A stretch of 8,036 bases of DNA. Origin: an uncultured Lachnospiraceae bacterium. GTDB lineage: Bacteria; Bacillota; Clostridia; Lachnospirales; Lachnospiraceae. Where the stretch lies: contig CAJUCK010000005.1 of the NCBI GenBank assembly GCA_910585395.1, positions 63,845-71,880 of the forward strand, given 5' to 3'. Shown here piece after piece: positions 1-5,964 of this stretch (its first letter is position 1; each line of letters begins with the position of its first letter). The notes below the pieces were generated by a model that was given only the letters and a program-made list of their open reading frames with translations, had not been told where the DNA came from and did no database searches. The position numbers were made by a program, and so were the translations under genes.

Positions 1-135
1 AAGATACCCTTCCAGTTCATCATTTCCCATCAGAGATCCTATGATAAGAAAGAGTACTGGGTAAACCGCCAAGGCAGCTAGCAGTCCCAGCAGCCCCCAG
101 AGAAGTATTTTTAAAATCTTTGCTCCACGTGTCAT
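1..135 (-). CDS. Carbohydrate ABC transporter permease, MalG type (N-terminal fragment, cut by window edge)
   Basis: Only the first 45 residues lie in the window; the gene runs off the left edge. The start is MTRGAKILKI, followed by a long hydrophobic stretch (about residues 8-35, with a VYPVLFLI core) and then a polar region with SLMGNDELEG. This is the usual opening of the second inner-membrane permease of sugar (CUT1) importers, where a first transmembrane helix is followed by a short external segment. GGAG lies four bases upstream of the ATG, which supports the start. It sits 32 bp downstream of the MalF-type permease on the same strand, as expected for a binding protein-permease-permease operon. 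The EAA loop that would contact the ATPase is outside the window. The family call rests on context plus the N-terminus only. Confidence 0.8.
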   Translation of the reverse strand, partial: MTRGAKILKILLWGLLGLLAALAVYPVLFLIIGSLMGNDELEGYL

Positions 136-167
136 CTTTCTCCACTTCCCTTTCAGTTTATTTTTTA

Positions 168-1067
168 TCACTCATCTTGACGGTGCACTGTCTTCTGAAA
201 AAGCAGGATCAACGTCAGCAGCACCAGACTTTCCAGGACTGCCGCTGCTGCCATCTTGTCAAAGGAGAAATTTCGGAACCAATTATTAAAGAGATGCTGC
301 ATCATATAGATACTTTCATGGGGATAATCCCCTGCAACCAGATAAGCTTCCCGGAATACTTTAAAAGAATTAAGAAAAGACAGCACTGTAATAGTATAAA
401 AGGAAGTCTTTAAACTGGGCAGAGTGATATTCCAGAAACACTGCCATTCTCCTGCTCCATCCACCCTTGCCGCCTCATAGATATTTTCAGAAATTCCTGC
501 CAGGCCTGCCATCCACAGCACAATATCATATCCCAGATTTTTCCAGATATAACTTCCCACCAGAATCATGAAAGCGCTGCCGCTGTTCATCCAGTCACTT
601 CCATTTAGATTAAAGTTGTCAAGCCAGCCATTCACAATGCCTTGAGAATGAAAGAGCAGCCTCCACATCAGCGCCACAGAGACGGCTGGCAGCGCCATAG
701 GCATCAAAAACGCGCTCTTGATGATTCCCCCATATTTGCTGCGGTATAAAATAACGGCACATAGAAAGGCAGTGAGTATCAGCATGGGAATACAGAACAC
801 GGTAAAACGCAGTGTATTTTTTACTGCCAGCAGAAACGCTGTATTCCCCAGTACTGTCCGATAATTTTCTATTCCTGCAAATCTGTTGTCTACCGCTCCT
901 AGAAATGAGCGGCGGACAACATCTGCATAGGGAAGGAGATAAAATACCAGCACTCCCAGAAAGCTTGGCAGAATCCATAGAAATCCGCGAAAACTTTTAT
1001 GGATTCTGGCAGTTTTTGTACGCCTGGAGCCGCCCCTTTGATATCGCTTTTTCATTATCCCACCCAT
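168..1067 (-). CDS. Carbohydrate ABC transporter permease, MalF/UgpA type
   Basis: Inner-membrane subunit of a binding-protein-dependent importer, probably for a sugar or oligosaccharide. The 299-residue product has a basic N-terminus, a first membrane helix at about 28-48 and further helices at about 88-108, 115-138, 163-188, 222-240 and 273-291. The cytoplasmic EAA loop at residues 198-217 begins EAARVDGAG and ends ITLP; this is the ATPase-docking signature of the family. Length is normal. It begins 21 bp after the binding-protein stop and ends 32 bp before the next permease, so the three genes form one operon. No ATPase gene is visible; CUT1 systems of Firmicutes often share one encoded elsewhere. 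The start is uncertain: the ATG at 1067 has only a weak purine-rich GAAGAAAG upstream, and an in-frame ATG at 1055 would drop four residues. The substrate cannot be read from the sequence. Confidence 0.93.
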   Translation of the reverse strand: MGGIMKKRYQRGGSRRTKTARIHKSFRGFLWILPSFLGVLVFYLLPYADVVRRSFLGAVDNRFAGIENYRTVLGNTAFLLAVKNTLRFTVFCIPMLILTAFLCAVILYRSKYGGIIKSAFLMPMALPAVSVALMWRLLFHSQGIVNGWLDNFNLNGSDWMNSGSAFMILVGSYIWKNLGYDIVLWMAGLAGISENIYEAARVDGAGEWQCFWNITLPSLKTSFYTITVLSFLNSFKVFREAYLVAGDYPHESIYMMQHLFNNWFRNFSFDKMAAAAVLESLVLLTLILLFQKTVHRQDE

Positions 1068-1088
1068 ATCTTTCTTCTTCTGTCAAAA

Positions 1089-3374
1089 TTACTCCGCCAG
1101 ATAAATATTTACCTTCTGTATAATGGCGTCAGTGGCTTCCTTGGGATTGATTTCTCCCTTCAGCACCTTTTCTCCCTGTTCTGCTACGACATCCTTAATC
1201 ACATCGTCCCGAAATGCCGGCGTATTCAGTGATTCCACAAGATCTGTAAGTTTCTTAATTTCTTCCTCCGGCGTAGGCTCCATAGCATAATCCAGTATCT
1301 CATCTTCGACGCCTCCCACGCAGAAGAGATTTTCCTTCCCTTCACACTGATGTCCGTCAATTACGCTGCAAAACGCTTCTTTCTCAACTGGAAGCCCTCC
1401 TGACTGGGATATGTTCTGTGAATCCTGGGAAAACAGATACTTTACAAATGCTTCCGCTGTCTCTGTCTGGCTGCTTTTGCTGTTAATTCCCAGTATCATC
1501 GCTGGAACAAAAACATGTTCTGCCTGCCCTGGCATCAAACCGTAATCTCCATGATCCAGTTTCTTATTCACTGCCGTCATCATTCCATAATCCATATTAC
1601 TGAATAATCCGATATTTACATTGATTCTTCCAAACGCCAGTTCAAAATTTCCATGGCTGAAAGATAACTTTCCAATTTCTTCTGTGTTTCCATCCATCGT
1701 CATGTGTACTCCTGTTTCTTCGTCATCTAAACTGTGGTCATACGTTCCATACGCATCTTTCAGTTTTGTAAGAAATTCTGTAATCTTTGCCGCGTCCAAT
1801 GTGCCGTCACTTTTCCGCCATGCCGCGCCGCAGGTATACCAGAATTTTTCCACCACAGACCTTGGCTCCATGTTTGCCAAAGCATCCTTGCGCCCCGTAA
1901 AAGTATCAAAATCTTCTCCAGGTGTATAGTAAGCGCTGCCTGCCTGAATCATCGGGATCATAAATCTGGCCGGAGCCGCGCATAATTGTCCCTGTTCGTC
2001 TTCGTAAGTTTTGAGGATATCCTCAAAATAGCTGCCCTCTTCTCCAATCAGAGAAGACAAATCTTTTAAAATTCCTTTTTCTATATATGTCTCAACTGGC
2101 ATCCCGTCCAATATCATCAGATCCGGCCCTTTTCCTGCCATAATTTCTGTAGTCAGAGTCTTTAACGCATCAGAAACATTCATGCCGTTTTCCTCAGACA
2201 TGGCAGCCTGATAATTTACAAAAATGTCCGCGTGTTCTTTTTGGAAACGGCTGATAGACTGACGCATTTCCCGGTTTTCATACAAGGAATAGACTCTCAG
2301 CTCCTTATCTGGTTTGGCAGGGATATCGGCATCGTAGCTATACTTTAACAATGCGACTCCCGTAGGGGAACTGGAGTTAGAATCATTTGCTGCCACCAGG
2401 AAATTCTCTTCATCCACCATGGTCAGAGCAATCGGATAAAAAGCCGGCGCTCCCATGGAATTCATTTTACTGTCAATCAGCTGCTCCATCACACTTCCGC
2501 CAAATTTATAATGATAAAGACCTCCGCCAGAAAGGCAATATATGCTTTCTCCACCGTCCATGCTGTCCACTGAATGAAACAGACCAGCCTCAGCGAGTCC
2601 CTGCTGCAGTGATTCTTCAAGAGGAAGCTGTTCTCCTGTCTCTGTATCATACACAAGGGCCTCTGTACTGGTAAAAACAATCATTTTCTTTCCTGCCGCA
2701 TAGACCTGGTGAGTATCAATAGAACCATCAAATTCATAAGTATGCTTTACGCTTCCATCCCCTATGTTGATCTGGAATATTTTGTCCGTCTCATCCTTTA
2801 CTAATAACTGGTCACTGCCTGCAAACGTAATTCCCATAATCATTTTCCCCTGAGCGGTTTCTCCTTTTGAAGCAGGCAGTTCAAAAGCAAGCGGCGCAGC
2901 GCTGCCGTTCTGATCCAGAAGATACAGTATCGGTTTTATACCGCTGCCATGTTCATTCTTGTTATAGACGCATACTGCTTTCCCGTCCGCGGACAAAGCC
3001 CCGCGGTCCGCATATCCTTCGTCGCTGTCCTGAATCTCTGCGGGAAAATCATAGACTTTCTCCCAGTTTGCTCCCTGATCTTTCGAATCCCATACACTAT
3101 TCATCTCATCATCTGCGTTGGAGCCAATTATCCGCAGCGTTCCATTCTCTAATTTTTTCATATCCATAATATTGCCAAATACAATGTCTGTATCAACTTC
3201 CTCTTCCAGAAACCGCCCCATAGCACGTTTCTCGCTGCTTTCCTCTGCATTTTTGCCCACAGTCTCATTTCCTGTTCCCTTCTGATCTTTGCCGCTGCAT
3301 CCGGCAAGACTGGCACAAACCATAACCATTGTCAATAACATTGCTGCCGCACGTTTTACTATCTTACGTTTCAT
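1089..3374 (-). CDS. Lipoprotein: N-terminal propeller-like region fused to an extracellular solute-binding domain
   Basis: Predicted membrane-anchored substrate receptor of the adjacent ABC importer. Residues 1-26 are a lipoprotein signal peptide with lipobox LAGC (lipid-modified Cys26), followed by a Ser/Lys/Glu-rich linker to about 50. Residues about 55-350 look all-beta: repeated short strands, GxL and GG turns, and one perfect Asp-box, SKDQGANW at 97-104, as in sialidase/BNR propellers. From about 357 (KELRVYSLYENR) to the end it reads as a family 1 solute-binding protein: the AGKGPDLMIL segment at 413-422, aromatic-rich pocket segments around 505-520, the AEAFVKYLFS segment at 640-649, and a C-terminal EATDAIIQKVNIYLAE helix. 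At 761 residues it is much longer than the usual 420-450. The start has AAGGAGG six bases upstream of the ATG. A mirrored 11-bp repeat promoter lies just upstream. The propeller assignment is inference from composition and a single motif; the binding-protein call is firm. Confidence 0.9.
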   Translation of the reverse strand: MKRKIVKRAAAMLLTMVMVCASLAGCSGKDQKGTGNETVGKNAEESSEKRAMGRFLEEEVDTDIVFGNIMDMKKLENGTLRIIGSNADDEMNSVWDSKDQGANWEKVYDFPAEIQDSDEGYADRGALSADGKAVCVYNKNEHGSGIKPILYLLDQNGSAAPLAFELPASKGETAQGKMIMGITFAGSDQLLVKDETDKIFQINIGDGSVKHTYEFDGSIDTHQVYAAGKKMIVFTSTEALVYDTETGEQLPLEESLQQGLAEAGLFHSVDSMDGGESIYCLSGGGLYHYKFGGSVMEQLIDSKMNSMGAPAFYPIALTMVDEENFLVAANDSNSSSPTGVALLKYSYDADIPAKPDKELRVYSLYENREMRQSISRFQKEHADIFVNYQAAMSEENGMNVSDALKTLTTEIMAGKGPDLMILDGMPVETYIEKGILKDLSSLIGEEGSYFEDILKTYEDEQGQLCAAPARFMIPMIQAGSAYYTPGEDFDTFTGRKDALANMEPRSVVEKFWYTCGAAWRKSDGTLDAAKITEFLTKLKDAYGTYDHSLDDEETGVHMTMDGNTEEIGKLSFSHGNFELAFGRINVNIGLFSNMDYGMMTAVNKKLDHGDYGLMPGQAEHVFVPAMILGINSKSSQTETAEAFVKYLFSQDSQNISQSGGLPVEKEAFCSVIDGHQCEGKENLFCVGGVEDEILDYAMEPTPEEEIKKLTDLVESLNTPAFRDDVIKDVVAEQGEKVLKGEINPKEATDAIIQKVNIYLAE

Positions 3375-3380
3375 ATACTG

Positions 3381-3387
3381 CCTCCTT
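3381..3387 (-). promoter_or_regulatory. Ribosome binding site of the solute-binding lipoprotein
   Basis: AAGGAGG on the minus strand, six bases before the ATG at 3374. It is a near-perfect anti-Shine-Dalgarno match and fixes the start of the lipoprotein gene. Confidence 0.85.
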
Positions 3388-3414
3388 CATACTCATCTCT
3401 TATCATCTGCAGAC

Positions 3415-3447
3415 AGAATATCACAGGAATCTCTAATCTTTCTCTAA
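3415..3447 (-). promoter_or_regulatory. Leftward promoter of the ABC operon with paired 11-bp direct repeats
   Basis: Read on the minus strand there are two TTAGAGA copies (3447-3441 and 3436-3430) starting 11 bp apart. Nine bases follow, ending in TGTGA, and then a -10 box TATTCT (3420-3415), which gives an extended -10 (TGA before TATTCT). No -35 hexamer is recognisable; the repeats occupy its place, as in PhoB-type class II activation. The predicted start of transcription near 3408 would leave a leader of about 35 bases with a strong ribosome site. The repeats and spacing are seen directly; binding by the neighbouring response regulator is inference. Confidence 0.72.
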
Positions 3448-3462
3448 ATCAGGAAATATTTT

Positions 3463-3495
3463 TTAGAGATAATTTAGAGACAAGTGTGGTATACT
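3463..3495 (+). promoter_or_regulatory. Rightward promoter of the two-component operon with paired 11-bp direct repeats
   Basis: Two TTAGAGA copies at 3463-3469 and 3474-3480 start 11 bp apart. They are followed by nine bases ending in TGTGG and then the -10 box TATACT (3490-3495), again with an extended -10 TGG. The geometry is identical to the leftward promoter, and the two repeat pairs are mirror images across about 3455. There is no convincing -35. This fits an autoactivated two-component operon in which OmpR-family dimers bind head-to-tail half-sites on one face of the helix. Transcription would start near 3502, leaving a leader of about 150 bases before the regulator ATG. Confidence 0.75.
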
Positions 3496-3512
3496 TTAGC
3501 ATGAGGCGGGGT

Positions 3513-3525
3513 CCAGCTTCGCTGG
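3513..3525. repeat. Palindromic 13-bp repeat, copy 1
   Basis: CCAGCTTCGCTGG: a five-base-pair perfect stem with a TTC loop, identical to the copy at 3582-3594 and starting 69 bp before it. It may be an RNA hairpin or a unit of an interspersed palindromic repeat family. Confidence 0.75.
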
Positions 3526-3581
3526 GAGATAGCCTTTGCTTTTTTAACTGCTCTATTTATGTGCCCCGCATAAAACAAAAC

Positions 3582-3594
3582 CCAGCTTCGCTGG
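3582..3594. repeat. Palindromic 13-bp repeat, copy 2
   Basis: Exact second copy of CCAGCTTCGCTGG. The flanking bases differ from copy 1 beyond the palindrome, apart from the shared outer C/G context, so only the hairpin itself is duplicated rather than a larger block. Confidence 0.75.
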
Positions 3595-3650
3595 AACCTT
3601 GATACTTTTTGGACGCTCCATTGATTTAAATTTCATAAGGAAAGACAACT

Positions 3651-4322
3651 ATGAGAATATTGATTATTGAAGACGACAGATCACTTGCAGAAACACTTCG
3701 CTTTCAATTGGAACAGCAGCATTTTGAGACAGATGTGTGCCATGATGGCGAAGAAGGACTGCATTTCATAGAACAGCAGTCCCATGATTTGATCTTATTA
3801 GACCGGATGCTTCCGGTTCTGGATGGGATCTCTGTATTAAAAATAACAAGGGAAAAAAATATTTCCACTCCCATTATTTTCGTCACTGCACTGGGTGCCC
3901 TCAATGACAAAATTACTGGGCTTGACTGCGGAGCTGACGATTATCTGGTAAAGCCCTTTGATTTTGAAGAGCTTCTTGCCAGAATCCGCTGCATCTTAAG
4001 ACGCCCGACCAAATGGGAAGGCAGCAAGCCCCTGGCTATTGGAGATATTTCTTATAATATAGAACAGAAAAAGCTCTATTGCCGCAGTCTCTCCTGCTCC
4101 CTCTCTGCCAGAGAAGGTGATCTGTTGGAATTTTTTCTGCGCAATCCAGGGCAGACAATCCCACGTTCCTCTCTTCTTGCCAAAGTCTGGGGACCTGACG
4201 CTGAAGTGGAAGACGGCAATCTGGATAATTACATCTATTTTTTGCGCCGTCGGCTAAAAAGCGTCCAAAGCTCTCTGCAGTTAAAAACAATCCGGGGAAT
4301 CGGCTATCAACTGGAGGTCTGA
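3651..4322 (+). CDS. Response regulator, OmpR/PhoB family (receiver plus winged helix)
   Basis: Cytoplasmic transcription factor switched by phosphorylation. The receiver domain at about 1-115 has the acidic pair Asp8/Asp9, phospho-acceptor Asp51 (in LILLDRMLP), switch residue Thr79 (VTA) and conserved Lys101 (LVKPF). The C-terminal winged-helix domain at about 125-223 carries the typical SAREGDLLEFFLRNPGQ helix region, the recognition-helix region NLDNYIYFLRRRLK and the closing IRGIGYQL wing. At 223 residues it has the normal family length and no missing key residue. The ATG is preceded by AAGGAAAG. The kinase gene starts one base after its stop, so the pair is co-transcribed. Its promoter has OmpR-type 11-bp direct repeats, with a mirror copy facing the ABC operon. 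That makes it the likely regulator of both, though this is inference. Confidence 0.96.
   Translation: MRILIIEDDRSLAETLRFQLEQQHFETDVCHDGEEGLHFIEQQSHDLILLDRMLPVLDGISVLKITREKNISTPIIFVTALGALNDKITGLDCGADDYLVKPFDFEELLARIRCILRRPTKWEGSKPLAIGDISYNIEQKKLYCRSLSCSLSAREGDLLEFFLRNPGQTIPRSSLLAKVWGPDAEVEDGNLDNYIYFLRRRLKSVQSSLQLKTIRGIGYQLEV
4313..4317 (+). promoter_or_regulatory. Ribosome binding site of the histidine kinase inside the regulator 3' end
   Basis: GGAGG within the last regulator codons, six bases before the kinase ATG at 4324. Regulator stop and kinase start are separated by one base, which suggests translational coupling. Confidence 0.75.
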
Positions 4323-4323
4323 T

Positions 4324-5619
4324 ATGTTAAAAAAACTCCATATTCAGCTTACTTTTTTGTGCACGCTTGCCAGCAGTACGATTTTGGTCTTAATGTCCTT
4401 AATCTGTCTCTCATTTTCAGAATCAGAATCCAAAAAAAGCCATTTTTCCGATTTTCAGATCAATACCAATATGCTGTACAATCATCTGGGCAGCCAGTCC
4501 ATCCTATCCCGCAGCTGGCTGGCGCAGTTTCAGGCAGATACTGGTTTCGAGATCGATATCTGGGATAACGGCTCTAAATTAGTTTTTGAAAATCTGTCTC
4601 CCTTAACTTTAGATGAAGATATCTTTACCCAGGCACGAAAACAGGCACGAGAAGACTATACCCTCCTGGAAGAAGCCTTTACAAAGGAATCTATACTTTC
4701 CACCCATGCTGACTTTCATCTGAACTGGAAGGGGGAACAGTATTACGCCTCTGCTGCCCTGATTCCCAAAAATAACGGCGTTTTAAATGCAGCGGTGCTT
4801 TATCCTCTTACTGATTTAAACAAAACTATTGCCGCCCGCCGGAAACTTTTTGCTGGAGTGAACATTCTGGGAATCTTTCTCTTAGGACTGTTTTTCTGGT
4901 TTTTTACCTGGCGTATGCTGCAGCCTATCATCAAGAACCGCCAGAAACAGGCTGAATTTATCGCATCAGCTTCCCATGAACTACGCTCTCCTTTGACTGT
5001 CATGCTGTCTGCCCTATCTGCTATGCAGCATGCATCCCCCAAAGAAGCTGCGCATTTTTCCCAAACTATACAGCAAGAAGGAAAACGGATGGGACGGCTG
5101 ATTGATGACATGCTGACGCTCTCTGGCACTGACAGTTCCCATCTTTCGCTGCGGAAAACACAGGTGGAACTGGATACACTGTTGTTATCAGCTTATGAAA
5201 AATTTGAACCACTGGCTCAAAAAAAATCAATTTCCATGAATATTACTCTTCCAGACAAACTGGTGCCGCCTTGCTGCTGTGACAAAGAGCGTCTGGAACA
5301 AGTCTTATCTATTTTACTGGACAACGCCCTCTGCTATACCCCTGAGGGAGGAAGCATTCACCTTACTCTGAAAGTATTTTCAGAAAAATTTATGCTCCAG
5401 ATATCAGATACTGGCATTGGAATTCCTGATTCAGAGAAGCAAGCTGTATTTGACCGCTTTTACAGATGTGACAAATCCCACAAAGACAAGGAGCATTTCG
5501 GTCTCGGTCTCTGCATTGCCCAGGAAATCGTGAACCTGCACAGAGGAAAAATATGGGTGGACGACGCTTTGGGAGGTGGAACCTGCTTTGTAATTGTTTT
5601 GAATGGAGTCTGTCATTGA
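4324..5619 (+). CDS. Membrane sensor histidine kinase, partner of the upstream regulator
   Basis: Inner-membrane sensor that autophosphorylates and transfers phosphate to the adjacent regulator. The 431 residues comprise a first membrane helix at about 8-32, an external sensing region at about 33-172 with no domain I recognise, and a second helix at about 177-197. Next come the dimerisation/phospho-acceptor domain with SASHELRSPL (His218) and the ATPase domain: N box with Asn334 in LLDNALCYTP, G1 box DTGIGIP at 362-368, F box FDRFYRCDK at about 376-384 and G2 box GLGLCIA at 393-399. All catalytic boxes are intact. Only about 15 residues separate the second helix from the H box, so there is no recognisable HAMP domain. 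A CCC run at 317-319 precedes the conserved DKERLEQVL helix. The gene's last 17 bases overlap the ATG of the acyltransferase remnant. The ligand is unknown. Confidence 0.95.
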   Translation: MLKKLHIQLTFLCTLASSTILVLMSLICLSFSESESKKSHFSDFQINTNMLYNHLGSQSILSRSWLAQFQADTGFEIDIWDNGSKLVFENLSPLTLDEDIFTQARKQAREDYTLLEEAFTKESILSTHADFHLNWKGEQYYASAALIPKNNGVLNAAVLYPLTDLNKTIAARRKLFAGVNILGIFLLGLFFWFFTWRMLQPIIKNRQKQAEFIASASHELRSPLTVMLSALSAMQHASPKEAAHFSQTIQQEGKRMGRLIDDMLTLSGTDSSHLSLRKTQVELDTLLLSAYEKFEPLAQKKSISMNITLPDKLVPPCCCDKERLEQVLSILLDNALCYTPEGGSIHLTLKVFSEKFMLQISDTGIGIPDSEKQAVFDRFYRCDKSHKDKEHFGLGLCIAQEIVNLHRGKIWVDDALGGGTCFVIVLNGVCH

Positions 5620-5964
5620 TTTTATTTTGACCTGCCTGATGGTTGTTATGCTGCATGTAGTATCTACTGGATGGTTTATTGATCCTTCTTTGAATGAATG
5701 GAAAATTTTTAATTTTATTGACATGGCAATGCGTACAGGAGTTCCTCTGTTCTTTATGATCAGCGGCGCTCTGTTTTTAGAAAAGAAAAATTTAGATATA
5801 AAAGAATTTATTATAAGAAATGTTTCCAGACTGGTTTTCATCTATTCTGTCTCTGATTTTCATCCCTTATAATCATTCCCTGCGTCTATCTTCTGGTGCT
5901 GTGTGAAAGTTTTCTCATCATCAGCATTTTTAGAAAGATACCTCTGCTTAAAAAACTTGTTTAA
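5603..5964 (+). pseudogene. Acyltransferase-3 family membrane protein, internally deleted and frameshifted
   Basis: Remnant of an integral-membrane O-acyltransferase; such proteins acylate sugars, peptidoglycan or polymers and usually have about 330-370 residues and ten or so helices. The N-terminal part (5603 to about 5850) is readable: VVMLHVVSTGW in the first helix, then FNFIDMAMRTGVPLFFMISGALFLEKK, then a basic KEFIIRNVSRLVF segment, all in family order. This frame stops at 5870-5872. In another frame, open from 5857, there follows what looks like the family's last helix and tail, LIIIPCVYLLVL to IISIFRKIPLLKKLV, ending with TAA at 5962-5964. The roughly 200 or more middle residues are gone. 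An 8-bp direct repeat, TTTTCATC (5835-5842 and 5857-5864), lies at the junction. It overlaps the kinase 3' end and meets the pyrophosphatase gene tail to tail. N-terminal identity is firm; the C-terminal match is weaker. Confidence 0.75.

Larger units (their letters stand above)
3496..3650 (+). other. Long, potentially structured 5' leader of the response regulator gene
   Basis: About 150 bases lie between the predicted start of transcription and the regulator ATG. They contain two identical CCAGC-TTC-GCTGG hairpins (3513-3525 and 3582-3594) and a long-range pairing between GCGGGG (3506-3511) and CCCCGC (3564-3569) that would enclose the first hairpin. An alternative outer stem, AGGC (3504-3507) with GCCT (3532-3535), sits just before a T-rich tract ending in six Ts (3540-3545), which looks like a weak attenuator. 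The two pairings are mutually exclusive because GCGGGG overlaps AGGC. I do not recognise a known riboswitch. The ribosome site is AAGGAAAG at 3637-3644. Confidence 0.45.

Noticed and set aside
120..413. Plus-strand open frame of 97 codons.
   Set aside because: Antisense shadow of the MalF-type permease; Cys/His/Gln-rich composition and no ribosome site. Other plus-strand frames within 800-3170 and minus-strand frames within 3700-5840 are shadows for the same reason.
3400..3500. A mobile-element end or phage attachment site, suggested by the inverted pairs of TCTCTAA/TTAGAGA.
   Set aside because: No transposase or integrase is nearby, and the exact spacing to a -10 box on both strands fits paired operators much better than terminal inverted repeats.
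3501..3602. A 33-codon open frame starting with ATG at 3501, in which both hairpin repeats encode PASL in the same frame.
   Set aside because: The ATG coincides with the predicted start of transcription, leaving no room for a ribosome site, and the common frame follows simply from the 69-bp spacing. Better explained as structured leader; a leaderless leader peptide is not excluded.
3496..3650. A known riboswitch or T-box in the regulator leader.
   Set aside because: I cannot match the conserved core of any class, and there is no tRNA-pairing T-box sequence; only the simple hairpins and competing stems are supported.
5620..5960. The N-terminal acyltransferase frame (5603-5872) as a functional small membrane protein.
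   Set aside because: It ends abruptly in a frame change inside a conserved family region, and the family's apparent C-terminus follows in another frame, which points to a broken gene rather than a genuine short protein.
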